64,000 nucleotides of DNA from Iodidimonas sp. SYSU 1G8 (GCF_039655775.1 NZ_JBBYXJ010000002.1:434001-498000); one strand, 5' to 3'. Counted from the stretch's first letter, positions 8,233-17,025 are shown. Numbers and translations: made by a program. The notes: generated by a model not told the origin, from the sequence alone.

Positions 8233-9038
8233 TCCACGAACGGCCGCACGGATTCCTCGGCCTCGGCCTCCTTCTTGCGGCGCTGCAATGCGTCGCTGAA
8301 GGCGGCGGCGAGGATGCCGGCGGGCATGGCGATCAGGCCGATACCCATGACGGCGGTGATCGCCGCCAGGATCCGGCCCAGCGGCGTCACCGGGAAGACG
8401 TCGCCATATCCGACGGTGGTCAGCGTGACGATGGACCACCACATGGCGCGCGGGATGCTGCCGAAATTGTCGGGCTGGGCCTCGCCCTCGACGAAATAGA
8501 GCAGGGTCGAAGACACCACGAGCACGAACATGGCCGCGCAGACGCTGAGCATCAGCTCGTAGCGCCGCGAGGCGACGGCCTCGATGATGAAATGCATGGC
8601 CTGCGAGAAACGGCCCAGCCGCGTGACGCGCAGGATGCGGAACAGCCGGACCGCGCGGAGCAGGAACGGTTCACTGCCGGCGAAGGTCAGGAACACGGGC
8701 AGCAGCGCGACCAGATCGAGGATGGCCGCCGGTGTCTTCATGAAACGCAGCCGGCCGGCCCAGCCCGGCCCGTATTTGGGGTTTTCGGCGCTGATCCACA
8801 CGCGGACGAGGTACTCGGCCCCGAAGATCACCGTGAACAGCCATTCCGCCGCGAGGAACAGCCGGGCGTGTCCGCCGACCAGCGACTGCTCTGTTTCCAG
8901 GATCGCGGTGAGGGCCGACAGCAGGATCAGCACGCAGATGATCTTGTTGAACAGGGAAAGGCCGCGCCGGGACCCTTCCGTCTCCAGGTGCTCATAGACG
9001 ATCCGCCGCAAGTTTACGGTCGTCCGCGCGCCTTCCAT
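8229..9038 (-). CDS. Voltage-gated potassium channel
   Basis: Six-helix K+ channel subunit (269 aa) acting as a tetramer in the inner membrane. Selectivity filter TTVGYGD lies at about 207-213, between the pore helix and S6. The S4 voltage sensor is unusually clear: arginines at 128, 131, 134, 137, 140 and 143, every third residue, in the stretch starting LLRAVRLFRILR. A charged tail (LQRRKKEAEAEE) follows S6 and there is no RCK domain. The ATG at 9038 is preceded by GGTGGGGGA; an upstream start at 9068 would add 10 residues. Likely role: setting or sensing membrane potential, possibly in osmoadaptation. Confidence 0.9.
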   Translation of the reverse strand: MEGARTTVNLRRIVYEHLETEGSRRGLSLFNKIICVLILLSALTAILETEQSLVGGHARLFLAAEWLFTVIFGAEYLVRVWISAENPKYGPGWAGRLRFMKTPAAILDLVALLPVFLTFAGSEPFLLRAVRLFRILRVTRLGRFSQAMHFIIEAVASRRYELMLSVCAAMFVLVVSSTLLYFVEGEAQPDNFGSIPRAMWWSIVTLTTVGYGDVFPVTPLGRILAAITAVMGIGLIAMPAGILAAAFSDALQRRKKEAEAEESVRPFVD

Positions 9039-9219
9039 GTGTCCCCCACCAACGCCCGCGAGCGTCACCGCGCATTCCGGAAAAGCCGAAGTGTGGCAGA
9101 GGGCGCGGCGAAATCAACGACGCGTATGCAGGGTGATGGCGGATTCGCCCGTTGCGCGGCCCCGCGACGCGCCGTACCGTGGGTAACCACATGGTAACAG
9201 CGGCTGGGGAGGCGCGCGG

Positions 9220-10887
9220 ATGGCTCGGGCAGAGATTCTCATCACCAACGGATTGATCGTCGACGGCTCCGGCGCCGCGCCGTTCACGGGCGATATCGCC
9301 ATCGCCGATGGCCGGATCGTTGCGGTCGGCGCGTTCGAGGGCGACGCGGCGCGGGTGATCGACGCGGCGGGCAAGGCCGTCGCGCCGGGTTTCATCGACA
9401 TCCACACCCACTATGATCCGCAATTGTGCTGGGACCGGCTGGCGACGCCCTCGCTGGAGCATGGCTGCACCACGGTGGTGATCGGCAATTGCTCGCTGTC
9501 CGTGGCGCCGATCCGCGACAAGGCGGCGGCCAGGAAGCTGGTGAGCATGTTCCGGGTCATCGAGGACATCGGCGACGCCACCTTCGAGGCGGGCGTGCCC
9601 TGGTCGTGGGAAAGCTTTCCCGACTATCTCGACTTTATCCGCGACGGGCTGGGCATCAATGTGGGCGCGCTGGTCGGCCATTCGGTGCTGCGCCTCTACG
9701 TCATGGGCGAGGCCGCGCAGGAGCGCGTGGCCACCGACGAGGAGATCGGCGAGATGGTCCGGCTGTTGAAGCAGGCCATGGACGCCGGCGCCATCGGCCT
9801 GTCCACCTCCTATGTGGATATCGACGAGAACATGAAGCCGGTGCCGAGCCGCTTCGCCGACATGCGGGAAAAACTCGCTCTCGCGCGCGCCATGGCCGAG
9901 ACCGGGCGCGGCGTGATGCAGACCGTGCCGTTCTTCCTCGACCCGGTGAAGCAGCTCGCCTGCATCGACGAACTGGCCGAGATTTCGCGCCAGACCGGGG
10001 TGATGTGCACTCTCGCCCCCATCGTCTACAGTCCCATGGGCAGCCTCTGGCAGGACTCGCTGGACCGGCTGACCGCGGTGCGCGAGGCCGGCGCGAACGT
10101 CTATGGCCAGTCCATGCCGCGGCCCTTCGACCTCAACATGCGCCTGTCGGAAAACTCGTTCCTGCTGCTGTCCATGCCCAGCTGGGCCAAGGCGTTGAAA
10201 ATGGGGCTGACGGACCGGCTGGCCTATTTCTCCGACCCGGCGACACAAGAAATTCTGATCGAGGAGATGAGCGCGGGGGCGATCATGGCCGCGTTCGGCA
10301 AGCTGCGCGTCGGCCGCGTCACCCATCCGGACAACAAGCCCTATGAGGGCCGGGCGCTGCACGAGGTGGCGAACGAACTGGGCGTGCCCATGCCGCGCGC
10401 CATGATCGATATCGCGCTGCGCGACGGGCTCGAGGCCGAATTCCAGCTGGTCGGCGCCATCCATGGCGACGAGAATTTCGTGGCGCGGATCCTCGACCAT
10501 CCGGCCTGCCTGGTGGGCGCATCGGACGCGGGAGCGCATATCGCCCAGTTCTGCGGCGCGGGGGACACCTGCTACATGCTGTCGCGCCATGTGCGCGAAC
10601 GCGGCGACATGACCCTGGAGCGCGCCGTGTTCCGCATGACCAAGGAAGTGGCAGACGCCTGGGGCATCGAGGGGCGCGGCCTGCTGAAACCGGGGATGGC
10701 GGCGGACGTGGTCGTGTTCGATCCGGCGACCATCGACCGGGGCGAGGAGGTTTTCGTGCATGACGTGCCGGGCAACGCCAACCGTTATATCCGGCACCCG
10801 TCCGGCATCGAGGCCGTGATCGTCAACGGCGCCCTCGCCGTCGACCGCGGCGTCTACACGGACGCGCGGGCTGGCGCGGTCGTCTGA
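9220..10887 (+). CDS. D-aminoacylase / N-acyl-D-amino-acid deacylase family amidohydrolase
   Basis: Amidohydrolase-3 family metalloenzyme (555 aa) that would hydrolyse N-acyl-D-amino acids or related amides. The N-terminal beta-sandwich segment ILITNGLIVDGSG is followed by GFIDIHTHYDPQ with metal ligands H62 and H64. The zinc-binding cysteine typical of D-aminoacylases is present as C91 in VIGNCSLS. Later motifs include GHSVLR, LVGASDAGAHIAQF with the catalytic Asp, and RGLLKPGMAADVVVFDP at the C-terminus. Divergent from the channel gene. Exact substrate not known; many members of this subgroup are annotated only as amidohydrolases. Confidence 0.87.
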   Translation: MARAEILITNGLIVDGSGAAPFTGDIAIADGRIVAVGAFEGDAARVIDAAGKAVAPGFIDIHTHYDPQLCWDRLATPSLEHGCTTVVIGNCSLSVAPIRDKAAARKLVSMFRVIEDIGDATFEAGVPWSWESFPDYLDFIRDGLGINVGALVGHSVLRLYVMGEAAQERVATDEEIGEMVRLLKQAMDAGAIGLSTSYVDIDENMKPVPSRFADMREKLALARAMAETGRGVMQTVPFFLDPVKQLACIDELAEISRQTGVMCTLAPIVYSPMGSLWQDSLDRLTAVREAGANVYGQSMPRPFDLNMRLSENSFLLLSMPSWAKALKMGLTDRLAYFSDPATQEILIEEMSAGAIMAAFGKLRVGRVTHPDNKPYEGRALHEVANELGVPMPRAMIDIALRDGLEAEFQLVGAIHGDENFVARILDHPACLVGASDAGAHIAQFCGAGDTCYMLSRHVRERGDMTLERAVFRMTKEVADAWGIEGRGLLKPGMAADVVVFDPATIDRGEEVFVHDVPGNANRYIRHPSGIEAVIVNGALAVDRGVYTDARAGAVV

Positions 10888-10996
10888 CGGACTGTCAAAA
10901 AAACTTCACTGGCGCAGGCCCCCCGGTTTGGGAACCATCAGAGCGACGAGGCCGCCGCGCGGGCGGCACGGCTGTCCTATTGTCCTTGGAGTGACC

Positions 10997-11518
10997 ATGC
11001 CCAGCGACGGCGTCTACGATGTCCTGTTCTTCTGCACCCGCAACGCGGCGCGCAGCATTATCGCCGAGGCCATCCTCAACCAGCTGGGAGCCGGCAAGTT
11101 CAAGGGCTACAGCGCGGGCACCGCGCCCAGCGGCGAGATCGATCCCCATGCGCTGAATCTGCTGGAGCAGATGGGCCATCCCATCGAGGGCCTGCGCTCG
11201 AAATCCATCGAGGAGTTCAGCGGTCCGGACGCCCAGCCGTTCGATTTCATCATCACCATATGCGACAAGGCCACGGGCGAGACCGTGCCGGTCTGGCCGG
11301 GCCGTCCGATTACCGCCGAATGGACCTTCCCGGATCCCTCGCGCTTCGATGATGGCGAGAACAGCGAGGCCGAGATCGCCGCCGAGTTCGCCGAGACCTA
11401 CAAGGACATCCACGCCCTGCTGTCGACCTTCGTCAGCCTGCCGCCCGAATCGCTCGACCGGCTGAGCCTGGAGAATTTGAACAGCACCACGGCCCGGCAC
11501 GTTCCCCGGTCGGCCTGA
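10997..11518 (+). CDS. ArsC/low-molecular-weight phosphatase family protein lacking the third redox cysteine
   Basis: 173-aa protein of the LMW-PTPase/arsenate-reductase fold. The P-loop CX5R is present as CTRNAARS (C13, R19), as is the acid loop FPDPS with D113. The region ICDKATGETVPVWPG matches thioredoxin-coupled ArsC, with the second redox cysteine at C89, but the third cysteine normally found just before PVWPG is a valine here. The thioredoxin-linked cysteine relay of classical ArsC would therefore be incomplete. The protein may act as a phosphatase or use another reductant. The ATG at 10997 follows TTGGAG. No ars genes are beside it. Confidence 0.78.
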   Translation: MPSDGVYDVLFFCTRNAARSIIAEAILNQLGAGKFKGYSAGTAPSGEIDPHALNLLEQMGHPIEGLRSKSIEEFSGPDAQPFDFIITICDKATGETVPVWPGRPITAEWTFPDPSRFDDGENSEAEIAAEFAETYKDIHALLSTFVSLPPESLDRLSLENLNSTTARHVPRSA

Positions 11519-11539
11519 TCGGTCGCCGCCCGGTCGGCC

Positions 11540-11992
11540 TCAGGCCGGCCGCTTGTGGACGAGGCTGTCGCCGAGGAAATGGAAGACCGCCTCTCCCGCC
11601 TCGTTGCGCAACTCGTGGCGAATGGTGACGCGGCCGATATCCGTGCGCTTCTTCCACGGCCGCTTCTCGAGGATTTCCGCCCAGCCGTGGACCGTGTCGC
11701 CCGGCTTCAACGGCTTGCGCCAGCGCACCTGGTCCCAGCCGATGCCGCAGACCCAGTGCACGTCGCCGAAAACCTGGTGGTCGAGCAGGCGCCAGATCGC
11801 CGCCGTGTAGATGCCGCTGGCGGTCAGGCCCTGGAACACCGGGTGATCGGCGGCCTGCGCCTCGTCATTGTGGAAATATTGCGGGTCGTAGCGGCCGGCG
11901 AAGGCGATCATCTCGTCGCGGTCCAGCGTGAAGGGCCGAGACCGGACCGTTTCACCGACCGACAGATCCTCGAAATAGCGCCATTCCGTCAT
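11540..11992 (-). CDS. MaoC-like hot-dog dehydratase
   Basis: 150-aa single hot-dog domain protein of the MaoC/R-hydratase family, expected to add or remove water at the 2,3-position of acyl-CoAs. The hydratase motif is visible as IAFAGRYDPQYFHND, with Asp and His in the usual catalytic positions. This is followed by VFQGLTASGIYTAAIWRLL and the strand WRKPLKPGDTVHGWAEI. It is convergent with the ArsC-like gene and divergent from the MFS gene at 12087. Substrate unknown; it fits the acyl-CoA metabolism theme of this segment. Confidence 0.85.
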   Translation of the reverse strand: MTEWRYFEDLSVGETVRSRPFTLDRDEMIAFAGRYDPQYFHNDEAQAADHPVFQGLTASGIYTAAIWRLLDHQVFGDVHWVCGIGWDQVRWRKPLKPGDTVHGWAEILEKRPWKKRTDIGRVTIRHELRNEAGEAVFHFLGDSLVHKRPA

Positions 11993-12086
11993 GGCCTTCG
12001 CCCTTCTATGTCGCTAGCGTTGAGCCTGTTTGTAGAATCATTCGTGCCGATGCCGCAACGGCCGCGCCCGCGGGGAGGGGCGCACC

Positions 12087-13325
12087 ATGAACTATCTGGC
12101 GTTCATCCTGTCCAACCCCAGGTTTCTGGCCTACGGGTTCATGATGCTGTTCTTTTCGGGGTTCGGGCAGACCTATTATTTCGGCCCGTTCACCGACAGC
12201 GTGCGCGCGGAATTCCAGCTCAGCCATGGCGATATCGGCGCCCTGTTCTCCATCGCGACCGGCCTTGCCGGGGTGCTGATGATGTGGGCCGGGCGCAAGG
12301 TCGACGACGTGGATCTGCGCATGTTCACCTTCCTGATCTGCGTCACCCTGATCGCCGGATGTTTCGCCATGTCGGGCGCCAACGGCATCGCCACCCTGGT
12401 GCTGGGGTTTTTCCTGCTGCGCATCTCGGGCCAGGGGCTGATGATGCATGCCTCGTTCACCTCCATGGCGCGCTATTTCGACAAGGAGCGCGGCAAGGCG
12501 ATCTCGGTCGCGGCGTTCGGCATGACCATCGCGCAGGCGGTGTTTCCGTGGGTGGCGAAGACTCTGAACGTGGAGTTCGGCTGGCGCATGGCCTGGTACT
12601 GGAGCGGCGTGTTCCTGACCGTGACCCTGGTGCCGATGATGCTGTGGCTGCTGACCGGCCACAAGGAGCGGCACGAGAAGTTCCTGCGCGAGAGCGAGGA
12701 AGGGCTGCACGGCGCGGCGCCCAAGTCGGGCTGGACGCGCAACGTGCTGCTGCGGGATATCCGATTCTATCTGATGTTCCCGTCGGCCATGGCCATGGCC
12801 TACATCCTGACCGGCTTCATCTTCCACCAGCAGCACATCGCGCGGCTGGAAGGCTGGCCGCCGGGGTTGCAGCCGAAAGCGTTCATCGCCTTCGCCGCCA
12901 CCGGCTTCATCTGCTCGGTGATCGCCGGGCCGCTGGTCGACCGGTTCGGCGCGCGGCGGATGATCGCGTGGAATTCGGTGCCGTTCATGATCGGCATGAT
13001 CAGCCTGGCGCTCACCAGCCACGAGATCGCCGCCTGGCTCTATCTGGGGCTGGCGGGGATCACGCTGGGCTTCGGCATTCCGGTCGGCACCGCGTTCTGG
13101 GCCGAGATGTACGGGCCGCGCCATGTGGGATCGGTGCGGGCGATCATGGGCTCCATGGGCATGCTGGCGACGGCGCTGGCGCCCTATACGATGGGCATCA
13201 TGTTCGATCATGGCGTGTCCGTCGCCGCGCTGGCGCTGGGCAGCGCGCTCTATATCGCGGTCAGTTCGGTGCTGGTCTGGCTGGTGGTGACACGGTACTG
13301 GGAACGGCCCAATCCAACGGCCTGA
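12087..13325 (+). CDS. MFS transporter (monocarboxylate/oxalate-formate-like)
   Basis: 412-aa 12-helix major facilitator. Early helices read GFMMLFFSGFGQTYYFGPF and FQLSHGDIGALFSIATGL; the cytoplasmic loop between helices 2 and 3 is degenerate (WAGRKVDDVDLR), as in several organic-acid MFS subfamilies. A second half begins near residue 230 with VDRFGARR as the repeat of motif A. A strong GGGGAGGGG precedes the ATG. The gene is followed after 13 bases by the DsbA-fold isomerase, so the two are probably one operon and may handle the same organic acid. Substrate unknown. Confidence 0.82.
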   Translation: MNYLAFILSNPRFLAYGFMMLFFSGFGQTYYFGPFTDSVRAEFQLSHGDIGALFSIATGLAGVLMMWAGRKVDDVDLRMFTFLICVTLIAGCFAMSGANGIATLVLGFFLLRISGQGLMMHASFTSMARYFDKERGKAISVAAFGMTIAQAVFPWVAKTLNVEFGWRMAWYWSGVFLTVTLVPMMLWLLTGHKERHEKFLRESEEGLHGAAPKSGWTRNVLLRDIRFYLMFPSAMAMAYILTGFIFHQQHIARLEGWPPGLQPKAFIAFAATGFICSVIAGPLVDRFGARRMIAWNSVPFMIGMISLALTSHEIAAWLYLGLAGITLGFGIPVGTAFWAEMYGPRHVGSVRAIMGSMGMLATALAPYTMGIMFDHGVSVAALALGSALYIAVSSVLVWLVVTRYWERPNPTA

Positions 13326-13338
13326 CGGGGAGAGAGAC

Positions 13339-13947
13339 ATGATCCGGTTCGAGTTCTTTTTCGATTGCTCCAGCCCGTGGACCTATCTGGCGTTCCACAA
13401 CATCCAGCCGCTGGCGGCGGAGTTCGGCGTCGAGATCCAGTGGAAGCCGGTGCTGGTGGGCGGCATCTTCAACGCGGTGAACGACAGCGTCTACCGCAAC
13501 CGCGACAATCCCATTCCCGCCAAGGCGACGTACTCCCGCAAGGATCTGTACGACTGGGCGCGGCTGGCGGGCATCGAGATCAACTGGCCGAGCATCTTCC
13601 CGATCAACAGCGTCAAGGCCATGCGCGGCTGCCTGGTCGCCGCCGAGAGCGGGGCGCTGGTGCCGTTCGCCACCAACGTGTTCCATGCCTATTGGGGCGA
13701 GGACCGCGACATCAACGACGATGCGGTGCTGCGCGACATCGTCGCCGCAAGCGGGCTCGATCCGGACGATGTCTTCGCGGGCATCGCGCGGCAGGACATC
13801 AAGGACCGGTTGAAGGCCAACACGCAGGAGGTCATCGACCGGGGCGGCTTCGGCTCGCCGACCATGTTCGTCAATGGCGCGGACATGTATTTCGGCAATG
13901 ACCGGCTGCCGCTGGTGCGCGCGGCGTTCGAGGCGCTCAGCCGGTAA
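13339..13947 (+). CDS. DsbA-fold 2-hydroxychromene-2-carboxylate isomerase family protein
   Basis: 202-aa kappa-class GST/HCCA-isomerase-like protein. The N-terminus FEFFFDCSSPWTYLAF matches the family, with SSPW replacing the CXXC of true DsbA and its Ser acting as glutathione-binding residue. The C-terminal GGFGSPTMFVNGADMYFGNDR is the standard cis-Pro-containing strand and end motif. Known members isomerise ring-cleavage intermediates of polycyclic aromatics in a glutathione-dependent way. Others are annotated as 2-hydroxychromene isomerases without proof. Likely co-transcribed with the upstream MFS gene; its last 11 bases overlap the convergent thioesterase gene. Confidence 0.85.
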   Translation: MIRFEFFFDCSSPWTYLAFHNIQPLAAEFGVEIQWKPVLVGGIFNAVNDSVYRNRDNPIPAKATYSRKDLYDWARLAGIEINWPSIFPINSVKAMRGCLVAAESGALVPFATNVFHAYWGEDRDINDDAVLRDIVAASGLDPDDVFAGIARQDIKDRLKANTQEVIDRGGFGSPTMFVNGADMYFGNDRLPLVRAAFEALSR

Positions 13948-14377
13948 GCGTCCGGCCTTCGAAGCGGGTGACCGCGTCGGCGAAGCTGGGCATCACGGGA
14001 ACCGGGCGGTGGGTCGCCATGTCGGCGCAGACCATGATGGTCTCGCCCTGGGCGAGCAGATCGTCCGCGCCGGCCGCGTGAATCTCGAATAGATTGCTCA
14101 GGCTGGTGCGGCCGATGCGCGCGACGCGCACCCAGATGTCGACAAGCTGGTCGAAAACGATGGGCTGGCGGTATTCGACCACCGATTTGACCAGATGGAA
14201 ATCGAGGCCGCTGCGGGCCACCTCGCCGGCGTAGTCATAGCCGGTCGCGCGCATGTACTCGGTGTGGGCGACGTCGAAATAGGTCAGGTAATGCGCGTTG
14301 AAAACCACGCCCTGGGCGTCTACCTCCGCGTAGCGGATGCGGAGCGTGTGGTGAAACCTGAAATCCGGCAGCGGCAT
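13937..14377 (-). CDS. Acyl-CoA thioesterase, 4-hydroxybenzoyl-CoA thioesterase type
   Basis: 146-aa single hot-dog enzyme hydrolysing an acyl-CoA thioester. The signature RYAEVDAQGVVFNAHYLTYFD contains the catalytic Asp of the 4HBT/YbgC class, and the later strands VVEYRQPIVFDQLVDIWVRV and TSLSNLFEIH are typical. The ATG at 14377 starts 9 residues before the first strand; an upstream start at 14446 would add a tail unlike the family. No strong ribosome site is visible. Overlaps the convergent isomerase gene by 11 bases and is divergent from the aldehyde dehydrogenase at 14488. Substrate not known. Confidence 0.8.
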   Translation of the reverse strand: MPLPDFRFHHTLRIRYAEVDAQGVVFNAHYLTYFDVAHTEYMRATGYDYAGEVARSGLDFHLVKSVVEYRQPIVFDQLVDIWVRVARIGRTSLSNLFEIHAAGADDLLAQGETIMVCADMATHRPVPVMPSFADAVTRFEGRTLTG

Positions 14378-14487
14378 CGGGAGACATTCCGGCAATCCGG
14401 GCGTTGATGCAACGCTGATAAACGTAGATGTGAGTTTGCCGCACACGCGGCGCGGGTAAAAAATACCGAAGGGAAAGGAGGGCCATC

Positions 14488-15897
14488 ATGCACGACCGGC
14501 GGATCGGCGTGCTGCTGGAACGCCAGCGCGAGGCATTTCTGCGCGACGGCGCGCCCAGCCTCGAGGAGCGCCGCGAGCATCTGAAGGCGCTGGAGGATCT
14601 GGTGCGCACGCACCATCCGCGCATGGCGGAGGTTCTCAACGAGGATTTCGGGCAGCGCAGCGCGCACGAGACCATGATGGCCGAGGCGCTGGGCAGCATG
14701 CTGCTCATCAAGCACACGCGCAAGCATCTCGCCGGCTGGATGAAGCCGCGCCGCCAGCCGCTCAACCGGCTGCAGCATCCTTTCGCCAAGGCCTATGTGC
14801 AGTACCAGCCGCTCGGCGTGATCGGGGTGATGGCGCCGTGGAACTATCCGTACAAGCTGTGCCTGGTGCCGCTGGCGCAGGCGCTCGCCGCCGGCAACCG
14901 GGTCATGCTGAAACCGTCCGAGCTGACGCCCGGGGCCTCGGCGCTGATCCGCGAGCTGCTGGCGCAGGTGTTCGACGAGGACCGGGTCGCGGTGGTGACC
15001 GGCGGGCCGGACGTGGCCGCGGCGTTCAGCCGCCAGAAGTTCGATCATCTCATGTTCACCGGCTCGACGGCGACCGGGCGCCAGGTGATGAAGGCCGCCG
15101 CCGAGAATCTGGTGCCGGTCACGCTGGAGCTGGGCGGCAAGTCGCCGGCGATCATCGGCGCCGGCTGCGAGCTGTCCGAGGCGGCCGGCTCCATCGCCTT
15201 CGGCAAGCTCATCAATGCGGGCCAGACCTGCATCGCGCCCGATTACGGCTTCCTCCCAGAAGGCCGGATGGACAATTTCGCCACCGCCTTCGCCAGCCAC
15301 GTCAACGCCATGTATCCGACCCTGGGGTCCAATGGCGATTATTCCTCGATGGTGTCCGACGGTCATTACGCGCGGGTGCGCGGGCTGATCACGGACGCGC
15401 AGGCCAAGGGCGCCGACATCATCGAGATCAATACCGCCCGCGAAGCCCTGGGCAACCGGCGCAAGATCGCGCCGACCCTGGTGCTGAACGCCACCGACGA
15501 CATGGCGATCATGCAGGAGGAGGTGTTCGGTCCGGTGCTGCCGCTGCGGTCGTACCGGTCCATCGACGAGGTCATAACCTATATCAATGCGCGGCCGCGG
15601 CCGCTGGCGCTCTATCACTTCACCAATGACAACGAGGAAAAGCAGAAGGTGCTGTCGCGCACCCTGTCGGGCGGCGTCACCATCAACGACACCATGATGC
15701 ACGTGGCGATCGAGGACCTGCCTTTCGGCGGCGTCGGCGCGAGCGGCATGGGCGCCTATCACGGCGAGGCCGGATTCCGCACCTTCAGCCATGCCCGCTC
15801 GGTCATGGAGCAGGGGCGCATTCACTTCACCCGCAACGCCCGTCCGCCCTTCGGCGCGCGAATCGAGCGAATCGGCCGCTTCCTCATCGGCGGCTGA
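14488..15897 (+). CDS. Coniferyl-aldehyde-dehydrogenase-like aldehyde dehydrogenase
   Basis: 469-aa ALDH of the class 3/coniferyl aldehyde dehydrogenase branch. It lacks the long N-terminal strand of other ALDHs and begins with a helical segment (LLERQREAFLRDGAPS). Key residues: GVMAPWNYPYKLCL, general base E214 in LELGGKSPAI and nucleophile C248 in NAGQTCIAPDYG. The end LPFGGVGASGMGAYHGEAGF is typical of the class. Known relatives oxidise coniferyl and other long or aromatic aldehydes during lignin-monomer breakdown; the actual substrate here is inferred only. A good GGAGGG site precedes the ATG. Confidence 0.87.
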   Translation: MHDRRIGVLLERQREAFLRDGAPSLEERREHLKALEDLVRTHHPRMAEVLNEDFGQRSAHETMMAEALGSMLLIKHTRKHLAGWMKPRRQPLNRLQHPFAKAYVQYQPLGVIGVMAPWNYPYKLCLVPLAQALAAGNRVMLKPSELTPGASALIRELLAQVFDEDRVAVVTGGPDVAAAFSRQKFDHLMFTGSTATGRQVMKAAAENLVPVTLELGGKSPAIIGAGCELSEAAGSIAFGKLINAGQTCIAPDYGFLPEGRMDNFATAFASHVNAMYPTLGSNGDYSSMVSDGHYARVRGLITDAQAKGADIIEINTAREALGNRRKIAPTLVLNATDDMAIMQEEVFGPVLPLRSYRSIDEVITYINARPRPLALYHFTNDNEEKQKVLSRTLSGGVTINDTMMHVAIEDLPFGGVGASGMGAYHGEAGFRTFSHARSVMEQGRIHFTRNARPPFGARIERIGRFLIGG

Positions 15898-15985
15898 GGC
15901 GCGCCGCGATCTGTCGCACGGATCAGTGACAGCCGGGGTAAAACCGGTATTATCGGGTCACTTACCGGCAGATTCGGAGTGCTTC

Positions 15986-16492
15986 ATGCTGCGGAAAATC
16001 GGCCTAGCGGCCACCGCGTTCGCCATGGTCGCGGCGCAAACCACGCCTTCGCTGGCGCAGGAATGGCGCCATATCTACGCGCCGCAGGACAATACGCTGG
16101 CGGGCGTGCTGGACGACGACGCCGTGGCGGGCATGGCCTATCTGAAGATTCCGTTCGGCGGTCCGGCGCATCTGCGCAAGAACGACGTGAAGTACGGCGT
16201 GGCCCTGGCCGCCCGCATGCCCGACAATTTCAACGGCTCGTATGTGGAGACCCAGCGCAACCTGATGTCGCTGGTCGACCTGAAGTTCTCGCCGGACGGG
16301 TTCAACGACCTGAACATCAACGGCCTGAGCAGCCGCCAGGCCTTCGACCGCATCGCCTATCGCAGCGAGGGCGAGCCCTCGGCGTGGTGGACCTATGGCC
16401 TGATGGCGCTGGCGCTGGGCACCGCCGCGCTGATCGCCGTGGCCGCCACCAGCGACGGCGCGGCGCAGGAAGCCCCGACGAGCGGGCAGTGA
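15986..16492 (+). CDS. Secreted/periplasmic protein of unknown function
   Basis: 168 aa. A clear Sec signal peptide ([18 protein letters not shown], cleavage likely after PSLA) is followed by about 120 soluble residues and a hydrophobic segment near the C-terminus ([18 protein letters not shown]). It may therefore be membrane-tethered at the C-terminus. Recognisable pieces are YLKIPFGGP and [12 protein letters not shown], which look like beta-strands of a small outer-membrane-associated protein, but I do not recognise the family. The ATG has CGGAG seven bases upstream. It stands alone between the aldehyde dehydrogenase and rpmJ. Confidence 0.65.
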   Translation: MLRKIGLAATAFAMVAAQTTPSLAQEWRHIYAPQDNTLAGVLDDDAVAGMAYLKIPFGGPAHLRKNDVKYGVALAARMPDNFNGSYVETQRNLMSLVDLKFSPDGFNDLNINGLSSRQAFDRIAYRSEGEPSAWWTYGLMALALGTAALIAVAATSDGAAQEAPTSGQ

Positions 16493-16524
16493 CCGAAACG
16501 GGCCGGAAAACGCCCTTTCGTGTG

Positions 16525-16553
16525 TTGACAACGCCAAATGTGGCCCATATGGT
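16525..16553 (+). promoter_or_regulatory. Sigma-70-type promoter of rpmJ
   Basis: A perfect -35 TTGACA (16525-16530), a 17-base spacer and -10 TATGGT (16548-16553) lie 42 bases upstream of the rpmJ start. This is the best match to a housekeeping promoter that I found in the window, as expected for a ribosomal protein gene expressed on its own. Confidence 0.75.
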
Positions 16554-16595
16554 CCGCGCCTCAATTCAGCCGCGAGCGCGGTCCGGAGCAGAACA

Positions 16596-16721
16596 ATGAA
16601 GATCAAGAACTCACTGAAGTCGCTGAAGGCGCGCCACCGCGATTGCCGCGTGATCCGTCGCAAGGGCCGGGTCTACGTCATCAACAAGACGCAGAAGCGC
16701 TACAAGGCACGCCAGGGCTGA
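16596..16721 (+). CDS. rpmJ: 50S ribosomal protein L36, type B (zinc-independent form)
   Basis: 41-aa protein reading [17 protein letters not shown] at its start and [15 protein letters not shown] at its end, the hallmark of type-B bL36. Only one (C17) of the four zinc ligands of the type-A protein remains, so this form should not need zinc. It binds 23S rRNA late in large-subunit assembly. It has its own promoter and a strong terminator, so it is a single-gene unit. High lysine and arginine content fits. The usual annotation threshold would easily miss it because of its size. Confidence 0.96.
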   Translation: MKIKNSLKSLKARHRDCRVIRRKGRVYVINKTQKRYKARQG

Positions 16722-16744
16722 TCCCAGCCGCAGGCGAAGGTTTC

Positions 16745-16784
16745 AAAGGGCCGTGTCCGCAAGGACGCGGCCCTTTCCTTTTTT
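16745..16784 (+). terminator. Rho-independent terminator of rpmJ
   Basis: A 14-pair stem (AAAGGGCCGTGTCC with GGACGCGGCCCTTT, one G-T pair) closed by the tetraloop GCAA and followed by CCTTTTTT. It starts 23 bases after the rpmJ stop codon. Confidence 0.92.
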
Positions 16785-16891
16785 CCGGCCGCGTACCGGC
16801 CAGACGCGCAAAACCTTCATCTGCGCGTAAAACGTGTTGTCTCCTAAACCAGCAATGTTGTTTATTGTCTTTATAAATCATGACCTTAGGT

Positions 16892-16918
16892 TTTTGCATG
16901 CCTCGCTTGCATGCAAAA
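16892..16918. promoter_or_regulatory. Perfect inverted repeat upstream of the TonB-dependent receptor
   Basis: TTTTGCATGC (16892-16901) and GCATGCAAAA (16909-16918) are perfect reverse complements separated by 7 bases, 107 bases before the receptor start, in an AT-rich stretch between the rpmJ terminator and the receptor. It lacks a T-run and is more likely a dimeric repressor operator than a terminator. A TTGACG hexamer at 16924-16929 lies immediately downstream, but I see no good -10 at the right distance. Confidence 0.5.
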
Positions 16919-17025
16919 TTGATTTGACGGTTTTTACAGGGGTGCTGCTCCCCTAGGTTGCGCCGGTCAAAAAATAAGCGCCGCAGAATAAGGCGCGTGG
17001 ACGCAACAAAACCGAAGGGACTCCC

